A stretch of 37,257 bases of DNA from Conidiobolus incongruus B7586 (taxonomy: Eukaryota > Entomophthoromycota > Entomophthoromycetes > Entomophthorales > Conidiobolaceae). The position numbers and the translations under genes were made by a program. The DNA lies in contig JNEM01008356.1 of NCBI GenBank assembly GCA_000697335.1, positions 1 to 37,257 of the forward strand, read 5' to 3'. This document shows, piece after piece, positions 1 to 9,169 of this stretch. The notes under the pieces were generated by a model that saw only the letters and a list, made by a program, of their open reading frames with translations, had not been told where the DNA came from and did not search any database. Every line of letters begins with the position of its first letter. Position 1 is the first letter of the stretch.

Positions 1-767
1 CAAAATTATATAATATATATATAAAATCATAAATTAAAAAATTACCCATTTTTTTAATCCTATAATTATATATAAAAATATAATAATAAAAGACTAGGTC
101 TTAATATTCTTGTATATAGTATTATATTATTTATTATATTTTAAATTTATTAATTAATTTATAATCTTAAAATTAATCATATAAATAATATTATTTAACT
201 AATAGACTTAGCTCCCAATTTTTCCTTTTGATTTTAATTATTTTAATTTTTTTTATTATTTTAAAGATTAAAATCATACCTATCATTACCATATTATAAT
301 AAAATTATCTAATAAAAAATCTAATATATTTATATTAATACATTTGTTTATGAATCTTAAATAAACTTTGATTATTGGTATATTAAATTGCCATATGGAC
401 ATTAAGTCTTCCTTTGCACTATATAGGTTTTATCACCATTATGCTTATAAAAATACAACTGTGCTTAACCAAGGCATTTAAATTTAGAAAATATATTACT
501 ACCAATTTTAACAATAAATTATTTCAATAAATAACTATTTATAAACACTCATAGAGTTAATTTCTAAGTGAATATATCTAAATATGGAAAATTTCTCTTT
601 ATTATAATTATAACTGTAAAATTAAATACAGGTTTATGGTTTTATATTAACTCTCAATGATTCAAAATTGCTCAAACAACTTATCAATGGAATTTAATGA
701 CAATCTTATTCAATTTCCAATTTCAAAACTGAGTTCAAATCAATTTTACCGGTTAGAAAGAGAATCA

Positions 768-793
768 TACAAATTTCAGGTTTGAAATTTGTA
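768..793. promoter_or_regulatory. Perfect 11-bp inverted repeat upstream of the TATA box
   Basis: The arms TACAAATTTCA (768-778) and TGAAATTTGTA (783-793) are exact reverse complements around a GGTT spacer. A further five bases match on each side if one base is bulged. It lies about 22 bases before the TATA box of the 90-aa secreted protein. A dimeric regulator site is the natural reading, but AT-rich DNA makes chance palindromes commoner. Confidence 0.4.
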
Positions 794-814
794 TTGATTT
801 AGCATCAATCTCAC

Positions 815-822
815 TATAAATA
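815..822 (+). promoter_or_regulatory. TATA box (TATAAATA)
   Basis: The box lies 66-73 bases upstream of the ATG at 888, leaving room for a start site about 30 bases downstream and a short leader. The same octamer precedes three other small secreted-protein genes in this window. Confidence 0.6.
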
Positions 823-887
823 TTGTTTGATATGTTGTATATTTCAATATCAAGTTTTTTACTTATATCTTAATCAACTGTGTTAAA

Positions 888-1160
888 ATGGCTGCTTTTA
901 ACAAATCTATCATTGCTCTCTGTACGCTCTTAGTCACTATTACTCAAGCTGCTCCCGCTGCGCCTAATGCTATTGGTAACGAATTAGCTCTTATCAATCT
1001 TGCTTCACAGCAAAATGGTTTGAATAATGGCAACACTGGAACAACTGCCAGTCATGGCAGTAACAACGGAAACTCTGCCCAAATCGCTGTCAATGATTCT
1101 CAAAATATTAATGTTGGCAAGGATATCAAAGCTTTAACAGATCCTTTGATCAGCGCTTAA
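888..1160 (+). CDS. Small secreted protein, 90 aa, Asn/Gly/Ser-rich
   Basis: This is an unrecognised small secreted protein. Residues 1-21 form a clear signal peptide: a basic start (Lys6), the hydrophobic core IIALCTLLVTI and a cleavage site after TQA, giving a mature N-terminus APAAP. The mature part of about 69 residues contains no cysteine. It has an Asn/Gly/Ser/Thr-rich middle (residues 43-62) and an Ile/Asn/Asp-rich end, so it is probably extended or self-associating rather than a disulphide-knotted peptide. There is no intron. The codons are much less AT-biased than the surrounding DNA, and a TATA box and inverted repeat sit at the right distance, which supports a real gene. An AATAAA follows the stop at 1211. 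Its role could be as an effector, a wall or surface peptide, or a signal; none is shown by sequence. Confidence 0.75.
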   Translation: MAAFNKSIIALCTLLVTITQAAPAAPNAIGNELALINLASQQNGLNNGNTGTTASHGSNNGNSAQIAVNDSQNINVGKDIKALTDPLISA

Positions 1161-2396
1161 TCTTGGATTGAACTTAGTGATAATTAAGAATTCCTTGAAT
1201 TATAGATTAAAATAAATATTTTGGGTTTAAATAGAGCTTCTATTTTCAAATTATTACCATAATTACACTAAATTATATTGTCATAAAATAATACATATCA
1301 TTGACTTTTTTAGTATTGATTTTCAAAAGTATAACTTTATTTCAATATATCTTGCATTTATGAATTTTTTTATTTAAAATTATTTATTTAACTCTTTGCT
1401 CCAAACAAGATTTGGAAAAAAAATTAAATGTGGAATATCGATCAATCAGTCGGAAAATATGAAAATCATGGAATAAAGAAATAATCAACTTTTAAAATTA
1501 AATTGTATAAATTAGAAAAAATGTCTTAATTTGATGTAGCACATATATTAATTGACATTCATTATAACTACATCATGAACTAATTAATTGTATATTATAT
1601 TAAAATTTTCAACTGTTTTTATATTGGAATTATAATTATTTTCAATGAAAGCTTGGATCAAATTTAATAAAATGAAAAAATAATAGATTTCTTTTCGTAA
1701 TCTGTGCCAGCAAGAAAAAGAAAACTTAATAAATAACTGATATGATTTATTATTAATTTGAAATATGTCAAATTATAAAAAGAATGCATGTCTGTATACC
1801 TGAGTTAATAATTAATTGAAATCATGAATAATATTCTTCAATTGGATATAACTAAACCATCTTGTTCCCCAAAATGCACCGGATTTTAGAGTTGAATTAG
1901 AGTATATTTTTCAAATTCCTTGGTATTTAATTCACCACCCAGTGTCAATATTAATCATTTTTGGAATTAATCTTTATCAAATAATATGAGTGCTACTACT
2001 ATTTTATCAATCAAATTTCATGATTTAATAACTTATCAATAAATTGAATTTTAACCAAGTCTATATTTGCTAATAACGATAGTCAGTCATAACGGTCTAA
2101 ATAATATAGCTTCATGCTTTAAAATGAAATATGAAATTAATTTTGTAATTGAGTAAAATTATTTAATGCAGAATACTGATACCTTGAAGATAAATCATTA
2201 AATCATAGACAATATAACTGGCAAATCCGGTACATTTTAAGTGATAGGTCGATTAAAATATAATTTTTCTTGAATCCAAATTTAAAAACTAAATAGCCAA
2301 AAATATGAAACAATATAAAACTGGTTTTATAAATAAATTCATATACTTCCAATGCGATTATATTTTGATTCTTAATTCATAAAAATAATCGTTACC
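1161..2396. other. Intergenic, no supported gene
   Basis: AT-rich with no convincing coding frame. A slightly GC-richer patch near 1855-1945 holds only fragments of about 20 codons and could be an old relic. The promoter of the next gene occupies the last 70 bases. Confidence 0.55.
2328..2335 (+). promoter_or_regulatory. TATA box (TATAAATA)
   Basis: It lies 62-69 bases before the ATG at 2397, almost the same spacing as for the gene at 888. Confidence 0.55.
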
Positions 2397-2543
2397 ATGG
2401 ACACCTTGGCCAAGTTAGTCCTTTCCTTTTATTTTTTCTTAATTACACTATGTTTTGTAGATTGCTTCGCTCCATTCGCTTCCTTTAGGGGAGTTAGTAG
2501 AAATAGAAAAGGAATCGAAGAGTTACCTACTACCAGTAATTAA
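2397..2543 (+). CDS. Tiny secreted protein, 48 aa
   Basis: An uninterrupted 48-codon frame with the start in the context ACCATGG. Residues 1-24 look like a signal peptide: Lys6, then a strongly hydrophobic run with LVLSFYFFLITLCFV. Cleavage probably lies within DCFAPFAS, around residues 23-25, leaving about 24 residues. That tail is basic in its middle (FRGVSRNRKG) and ends IEELPTTSN. It contains no Kex2 dibasic pair, only R-K at 37-38. The TATA box at matching distance and the low AT bias compared with flanks support it. The function is unknown; a secreted peptide or microeffector is the reasonable guess. No homologue is recognised. Confidence 0.6.
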   Translation: MDTLAKLVLSFYFFLITLCFVDCFAPFASFRGVSRNRKGIEELPTTSN

Positions 2544-2749
2544 GGTGTAAACAAGGCTGATCAAGTATAATGCTTTTTAATTCACTATGGGATATTTTTA
2601 TTCTTACTTTTAAGCGCTATAAATGTACTGTGAATTTAAAGTTAATATTCAAAAACATAAATATGAATTTCAATAAAATACTTAAAAATATAAAATTAAA
2701 ATACAATTTATCTCAAATTTTCAAATATAAAAATATTTTTATTTATAAA

Positions 2750-3144
2750 TTAAAGAGGTCTACTAGTACCACAATATGGACAAAATCTGAAATCTTCTTT
2801 CACAAATAATTCACCACATTGACTACATCTTTTTCGATCCAATACCTTCCACTGATCTTCTGTTAACTTTAAACTATTGCCCTCCCATTGACATTCAAAA
2901 CATAGATAGAACGGTGTTGTATTGGATGAAGTCCAATAATAAAGAGTAAATATGTAGAATAGTATAATACATGGATCATCCCTCACTATTTTAACTGATG
3001 TAGGATTAAAACAATTAGGACATTTATATGGTAATGGTGATATAATTCGTAATCTATTCGTTAACTCAACTAAAAATATCATTATATCATTTTTATATAA
3101 TATATAATGAAATGGTATGTTAAATTACCTGGATATAGAGTCAT
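2750..3144 (-). CDS. Small double zinc-ribbon protein, 111 aa, two exons
   Basis: Exons are 3129-3144 and 2750-3069. A 59-nt GT-AG intron (3070-3128) follows a first exon of only 16 nt, which encodes MTLYP plus one base. An in-frame ATG also exists inside the intron (3082), but splicing gives a clean ATG start at 3144 and a classical intron, so 3144 is preferred. The protein has two zinc-binding halves. Cysteines CPNC (22-25) and CFEC (62-65) flank Cys38 and a hydrophobic stretch (39-51). CSQC (87-90) and CPYC (102-105) form a textbook C-terminal zinc ribbon. The first half, a Cys pair then a hydrophobic segment then a Cys pair, resembles the plan of LITAF-type membrane-associated zinc domains, but the match is only in layout. 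The gene converges on the 48-aa gene and diverges from SFT2. Its function is unknown. Confidence 0.65.
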
Positions 3145-3502
3145 CAAATAATGATAATGTTTGATTTTAATACAGAATATGTAATCAAAAATATATATAT
3201 ATTAATTAATTATATGAAAAATTTTCTCCAAAATTATTTATTATTTTAAATTTAAATTTTTATATAAATTACACGTCCCAATTTTTTTGTATTTAAAGAT
3301 AAATTCAAATTTATCAAGTTTTATTATGGGAATTTTAATATTGTTAATGAATGAAAAAATAACCTGACTACTATTTTTTACTAACCCAATCAGTTTATTC
3401 CATTTTAAAAAAAATCAACTATAATAACTATATTAACTATATTAACTATATTAACCTAATTCACTATCCAATTCAACATTATATTCTTTAATCCAACAAA
3501 TA
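3145..3502. promoter_or_regulatory. Divergent promoter region between the zinc-ribbon gene and SFT2
   Basis: 358 bases separate the two ATGs. No TATAAATA box like those of the secreted-protein genes was seen. The SFT2 side holds a small tandem repeat (3417-3452) followed by a pyrimidine-rich, C-containing leader. Confidence 0.4.
3417..3452. repeat. 9-bp tandem repeat, four units
   Basis: Four head-to-tail copies of AACTATATT, the first varying as AACTATAAT, lie 51-86 bases before the SFT2 start codon. The position suggests leader or core promoter rather than distant spacer. Confidence 0.75.
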
Positions 3503-4406
3503 ATGTCATCTTCAGAAAGTCAATTCAAAAACCTATTCAATAATTCAGGACTCAGAAACAATAACACTGGTGGCAATAATTCAAGTTCAACTTTTTCCAA
3601 TTGGTCCAGCAGATTTACAAACTCTACTTCCACTTTCTTTAGTAATGTATCTAATTCCGCTCAGGGTTATATGCCCGTCAATAACCCTTTTAATGGTCAG
3701 TCCCCTCAAGAACCAAGTTGGTATAGTTTAACCCTTTGGCAGGTAAATTTTAAATTATTTTTTATTAAAATAATATTAATAATTATTTAGAGATGGACAG
3801 GTTTTGCAATGTGTGTATTAGCTGGTGCTCTACTATTTTTTGTGGTAATTCAAATTTAATTTATTGTAATATACGAGTAAATAATATTAATTATTTAACA
3901 TTTAATAGGCTTTTATAAGTTTGCCAATATTAATTGTTAAACCAAGGAAATTTGCTTTAAGTTTTAGTTTTGGTAGTTTATTCTTATTTATGAGGTAATA
4001 ATTATATACTAATTAAAATTATTATCATATTAATTTATTATTTAGTATTGGATTTTTAAGAGGACCTGTAACACATTTCAGATCCATATTTAATACTAAG
4101 CAGCTACCATTTTCAATAACTTATTTTGGTTCTCTATTTTTAACTCTGTTCTTTGCATTGGGTGTAATAATATTTTTTATGATTAATATTGTAATATATC
4201 TAATTAACTTATATTTTTAGGCTAAAAGTTTTATTTTTACTATTATATTTTTAGTTATCCAAATTATTGCTCTCGTTTGGTAAGTTAATTTATTACTGAG
4301 TTTTATTAATCATTTAATAATAAATAATCTTAGGTATTTCATGTCTTTTATGCCTGGAGGCTCTAGATTGATGGCTAGAACTGCTACAAGTTTCCTTCCT
4401 ATATAA
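3503..4406 (+). CDS. SFT2: SFT2-family Golgi/endosome vesicle-transport protein, 209 aa, six exons
   Basis: Exons are 3503-3742, 3791-3844, 3909-3994, 4046-4163, 4221-4279 and 4334-4406. All five introns are GT-AG, 48-64 nt long, and the reading frame is preserved across each. The first 75 residues are a hydrophilic Ser/Asn-rich tail. Four membrane segments follow: a first one after LTLWQRW, a second around AFISLPILIV, a third in the SIT-YFGSLFLTLFFALG stretch, and a fourth in FIFTIIFLVIQIIALVW. The C-terminal WYFMSFMPGGSRLM matches the W-Y-x-S-x-x-P-G-G hallmark of the family. Sft2 proteins sit in Golgi and endosomal membranes and act in fusion of retrograde vesicles with the Golgi, overlapping genetically with syntaxin 5/Sed5 and Got1 in yeast. 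The gene structure and length fit an intact orthologue. Confidence 0.93.
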
Positions 4407-4707
4407 TTTAATTTAATTTAATTCATATTTTTTATTAATCAAATATTGCCCATATCTATATAAATATTAATTTGTCAATAGAATTTAAACTATAATAAAA
4501 TTGATAATGAATAATATTTTAATTATTTACACTGTTTATCAACTTGAATATTTTAAATTAACGGATCTTTAAATGTTCCAAATTTTGATTATTTCTCAAT
4601 TAAATGATGCATCTTATCCCATAAATATTTGAATAAGTATTGAATATATAATCTACTTGATCAGGTACTTTGGTGAATTAGAAAATATATTAATTGTATA
4701 ATTAAGA

Positions 4708-5173
4708 ATGGCAAGTGAAGAAGAAATACGTAAAATCGAAAAACAAGTTTTAGAAGAATATAAAGATATTGAATTCAAAGTTAGAGAAAGAGTTCCTGAA
4801 TATGACAGAACTTACTTGAATTGTCAACATTTAATTGGTAATTATTGTTATTATATTGACTACAAATATATTTTTAACTTATTTTTACACAGAAAAACTT
4901 GAAAAATGTTATAGCGATCAAAGTTTAATGAGAACCCATTTACCTTGTGTTCAAGAAGAGAGAGCTGTTCAAACTTGTACCAATCAAGCAACCTGTCCTC
5001 AAGAGTTTTTAGCTCTCCAAGAATGTATGAATCATGATAGGAGAAAATGCTACCCATTAACTGTTAATTTAAAAACTTGTTTAACTAAAGTAGCCACCAA
5101 GGTTAAGGAAGTAACTAAAGAAGAATTAAAACTACTTAGAGAAAGAGAAGCTGCAGAAGCCAAGTTAAAATAA
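4708..5173 (+). CDS. Double CHCH (twin CX9C) protein, 136 aa, probably mitochondrial intermembrane space
   Basis: Exons are 4708-4837 and 4893-5173, joined across a 55-nt GT-AG intron ending TTTTACACAG; the join creates Glu44. The protein carries eight paired cysteines: 39, 49, 62, 72, 88, 78, 96 and 106. These form four CX9C motifs (39-49, 62-72, 78-88, 96-106), that is, two consecutive coiled-coil-helix-coiled-coil-helix modules with linkers of 12, 5 and 7 residues. Such proteins are normally imported into the mitochondrial intermembrane space and oxidised by Mia40. Many are complex I or complex IV subunits or assembly factors. The only double-CHCH family I can name with this general plan is the complex I subunit NDUFA8, but the linkers and surrounding sequence do not clearly match. 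The N-terminus is acidic/basic helical and the C-terminus is a charged helix (KEELKLLREREAAEAKLK). The exact family is unassigned. Confidence 0.8.
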
Positions 5174-5460
5174 GTATAAATTAACATCAATTCAATATAT
5201 CATATTAAAAATATCTGCTTTTACTTTCATTATATATTTGATATTTTTTATAATTATTGTTTGAACTTATTATAATAATATAACTAATACATTTTTAATT
5301 TTGGACACAAAATTTCAAATTAATCTATTCAAAAATTGTAGTTAAATTATTTACAAACTAATATTGAAAAATTGAAATAATTAAATATAAATTTCAAGTT
5401 TAATAAAATTAATAAAATTTTTACATGATAATAAAAGTTAACTAGATAGTGAACATAAAA

Positions 5461-6417
5461 TTAAACCAAATCAAATTTGGCATTATCAGCAGATGAAGGA
5501 AGACGGATAACGTTATCTTGAGATGGAGCAGGGTTGGAAATAGTTCTAGATGGAGCGGGAGCGGGAGCTGGAGCAAAAACTGGAGCAGGATTATTGGTGT
5601 CATATTGCTTGGGTTTAGGAACAATAACTGTACAGAGAGAGTTTTTGACAATATAATCTTCTAAAGTACCGAATACAGTTTTACTAATTAAACCAGGGTG
5701 AGAAGGAGGAACAACAATTAAATCAGCCATAAAGTTCTCAGCTTGTTGCAATATTAAATTCTTAGGATCTCCATTTAGACTTTGTAATTTTTGACAAGGA
5801 ATCTATTAAATTGGAATAACATTAATACATATAAAAAATATATATTAATACAAATAATATTTACATTGATAGCAGATAATTTGATTTTAATAGCTTCTAA
5901 CTCTTTTTCAACAAAAGTTTCTTTCTAAATAGCATATAATTAATAAACTATGTTGACATTAAATCAAAATTCTGCTATACCTTCATCTTGTCCCTTTCAG
6001 AATCTTCAACTTCGTAATCATCTGTAAATATAAAATGAATAAATAATTTGTAAAAGAATAAAATATCAGTAATAGTCTACCTGTAGCAGCACTCCAGAAT
6101 AATGAAGTATCCATAAATTTATTTCCATTAGGATCAATGGCGAACAAACAAACAAAATCTTGTCCTGGACGGAAAAGATTGGCCTCGCACCTGAATAATA
6201 AAATTTTTTAAAAAAGGTAAATTAATAACTTGAATAAAGTATTACCATTCAAAAGATTCTCTAGAATCTTTGGGTTCTTGATAAACAAATAAAATTTTTC
6301 TCTTTTTGCTCAAAGGCAAAGCGGGAGGGAAAGTAGCAGAATCAGGGCCTTTAAACAATATGAATTATAATTATTCAGAAATTATTTTATTTTGTATTTA
6401 CTGTTGGGATTTGACAT
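5461..6417 (-). CDS. Universal stress protein (UspA) family protein, 223 aa, six exons
   Basis: Exons run on the minus strand: 6402-6417, 6246-6348, 6081-6190, 5981-6021, 5865-5924 and 5461-5802. All five introns are 53-62 nt and GT-AG, and every junction keeps frame. The first exon is 16 nt. The protein is a single alpha/beta UspA-type domain. Strand 1 is RKILFVYQEP, near residue 22. The C-terminal ATP-site region ADLIVVPPSHPGLISKTVFG continues as T-L-E-D-Y-I-V-K and ends at the strand CTVIVPKP, matching the family G-x2-G-x9-G-S/T loop except that the first glycine is replaced. The domain is followed by a disordered tail (about 170-223) with an Ala-Pro repeat (FAPAPAPAPS). USP-domain proteins bind nucleotides and act in stress responses; the specific role in fungi is usually unknown. 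The gene converges with the CHCH gene. Confidence 0.85.
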
Positions 6418-8842
6418 GTTCCTTAATTATCTCTGACTTTTGTATATAATACAAGTAAATTATTGTAATATTTTTAATTTAAAGAAGTGACGTTATGAAA
6501 AAATTACCTTTTTCTTTTATTAATTCTTATTTGGTAAAAAATTTTATTAATATTAAATAAATTTTTTAAGGGGATTAATAGATTTCTTATCCATTTATTG
6601 GTCATACAATCTACCATTTAAATCATATTAACAGTTATTTTCATATTTCGAATAAACTTTTTATTAATATAAGGAATATTCTGTCTTCTAACTGCTTTAA
6701 CATTTAGTTAAAATCAAACACTTTTAATACTAAAAATTTTCAATTATTTTTGTGATAAATAATTATGACAAAAACTTCAACCCTTTTAAATCATATTGAG
6801 TCAAATTTCATAAAAAAATTTGATTGTAATAATTTGGATTTATACAGTGTAAATAATGTTCAATATTATCATATAAACTAAATAATATTCTGCTATTTTA
6901 TTTTTATAATTTGGTAAGTCAGAGAGAATTGATAATTGTTATATTTGAAATTTGTGAAAATTATCTCATAATTATATATCAAAATATACTTGTTTGGATA
7001 TTTGGTTCTCTCCAATGTTATCAATCAAATAGATTAAACGATTATATCAATGAATTTTGAATTTAAAACGTGTAGTGGCAAGTCCTTGGTGATTTAATTT
7101 AGAATCGTTTTATTAATTTTATTGAGTTATTTTCTTGCAATAGTTGTGAAATTGCAACCCTTCGAATATACTAATCTTTCCAATTCGATTATTAAATTAA
7201 TCTATTACCTTGAGATTTTATAATATCAATCCATTTCATAGGTTAATTTTCAAGCCCTGATTGTACAATATAGGATATATTAAAAATTTTCATATTCACA
7301 AAGTAATCTATTGAACCAATATCGAATGTCTGCCCAGTTTTGTAAACGTCGAATATTACATAATTTTCCTTGTAAGAAGATTTTTACAGAAACTATATAC
7401 TATCATTATATAACAATATTATTAATTATATTACGTTAATTAATTAATGGTATTTTGAATCATCTAATGCTAAAATCAAATCTTAAAACAATAAGTTAAT
7501 TTTGGTTGATAATGAGTAGTAAATAACTTGAATTTCTTATAATTTCTAATTTTGAGAATTATTTAGATTGAAATATTGATCTGCTATTGGTAATATTGAG
7601 AGTCAAATTTTAATACTGAAAATATATAAAAATTGCTAGTATAAATGAAGATTTATATTATAATAAATATCAAAATTATTTTAATTAAATTATAATATTT
7701 TGATTGAGCATATTTCAGATTATAGGTAAAATATATTCTGAAATTTTTGATAAATGAAGAATTTACATAATAAGCATATTAATATCTGTTGAAATAATTT
7801 TTGTATGGATTTAATATAAAATTTAGGTTTCATATTTTGTTAATAATATATATATATAGTTTTTACTTATTTTGAAATTAATAACCAAATTGCTAACTTT
7901 TTAGATTTTATAAAATATTATATTTTCATTAAATATAATATAAAACAAGAAAAATTTAATGAATAGTAATAAAAATTTTGACTTTTTCATTAATTATAAG
8001 CAATATAGCATCCTAAAAATACCTACCTGTTAAATATATTTGCCATAAATTTATATATGAATAGAAAATATTTATATTTGCTATAAGTCATGGATTTTTT
8101 AAACAAATATTATTAAAATTTAAAAAATCAATCATAAGTAAATATCAAATTAATATAAATAAATCTATATATTGAAATATTATTTCAATTTCAAATTTTA
8201 TCAAATTCAAAGATAAATATAATAATAAATAATGATTATGTACATAATCATTACATTTTTAATTAATTGATACTAAATCTATTAAGTTTGGAGAAGGATC
8301 ATGAATAAATTTAAATGACTTACTCATAATTTTAAAAAGATCATATATATATATTATTAGGCCTAAAATTTGAAATAATATAGTATAAATTCATTTAATA
8401 CAATATGAATTTTTGAATTTTATTTAATCTATTTTAATTATTAACTAAATTAGTCATAAAAAATTTATATTCAAATTACTGAATATTAAAAAAATTAATT
8501 ATCGCTTTTTGTAGCATGTAATTGATATGAATATAAAAATATTCAAAGATATTATTATATTGAATTAAAATAATATACTAATAAATCGGTGTTAAAGTAT
8601 ATGCATCATATTTGAATTAATCATTCTGAGATAAAAGTTGTTGTCCAAATATATAATGATATATTGATTAAAATTTATGAGCCAATTTGATAATAAATCA
8701 GAACATTGAATATTTGAAGATATGTCAAATAAGCTTAAATTCCGCTTGAATATAGTAATATATTAAAAAATTAGGATTTTATAAAAAAGAAACGTCAATA
8801 ATTATTGATATTATAATGAATTCATTGATTTATTAAATATTA
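6418..8842. other. 2.4-kb AT-rich intergenic region
   Basis: No supported gene, RNA or repeat array was found. Open frames are short and made of Ile/Asn/Lys/Phe/Tyr codons, as expected from base composition. The part near 6480-6420 should contain the promoter of the USP gene. Confidence 0.6.
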
Positions 8843-9109
8843 TTATTGTAAATCTCCCAAACACCATGGTCTAGTTTCTTCCCAGAAGGGACGGTGGCCA
8901 TCAGTACAATCGCGGATATTATGGTAGTTTAACCAGTAGGAGAGACTATTGAAAGCATTGCTCTGACCATTAACACCATTAAAAGGATTGACGGGGAATC
9001 CAAACCCAGCTTGACGTCTTTGCAATTCAACTCTTGCAAGATCCTCAGCTTCGGTAGATGGAACAGCGCTTAAAATAGACAAAAAAGAAGCAACAATTAA
9101 AAATTTCAT
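8843..9109 (-). CDS. Small secreted protein with Kex2-type site, 88 aa
   Basis: A longer frame opens at 9139, but the ATG at 9109 is preferred. It starts directly with a typical signal peptide (MKFLIVASFLSILSAVPSTEA) and leaves about 50 bases to the TATA stretch, whereas 9139 would lie only 21 bases from it. After the signal comes a short propeptide (EDLARVELQRR) ending in Arg-Arg, a classical Kex2 processing site, so the mature chain probably begins QAGFGFPVNPF. The mature part of about 57 residues is rich in Asn, Gly, Phe and Trp. It carries two cysteines, in RDCTDG and RPWCLG, 15 residues apart, which could form one disulphide. An N-terminal Gln could cyclise. There is no intron. The family is unrecognised; a processed secreted effector or toxin-like peptide is possible but unproven. 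Confidence 0.72.
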   Translation of the reverse strand: MKFLIVASFLSILSAVPSTEAEDLARVELQRRQAGFGFPVNPFNGVNGQSNAFNSLSYWLNYHNIRDCTDGHRPFWEETRPWCLGDLQ

Positions 9110-9159
9110 ACTTGATACAAACTGAGTAATTGATATCATTTCATATTATATTCAACAGA

Positions 9160-9169
9160 TATATATATA
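9160..9169 (-). promoter_or_regulatory. TATA stretch (TATATATATA) of the 88-aa secreted-protein gene
   Basis: The stretch lies 51-60 bases upstream of the chosen ATG at 9109. Its position argues for the internal start codon. Confidence 0.45.

Larger units (their letters stand above)
1..887. other. AT-rich intergenic stretch upstream of the first small secreted-protein gene
   Basis: No open frame with protein-like composition was found on either strand. Two further TATA-like stretches near 446 and 536 are followed only by very short frames. The last 120 bases hold the inverted repeat and TATA box listed separately. Confidence 0.6.

Noticed and set aside
2570-2809. 79-codon plus-strand frame downstream of the 48-aa gene
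   Set aside because: Rich in Asn, Lys, Ile and Phe, and overlaps the end of the better-supported zinc-ribbon gene on the other strand.
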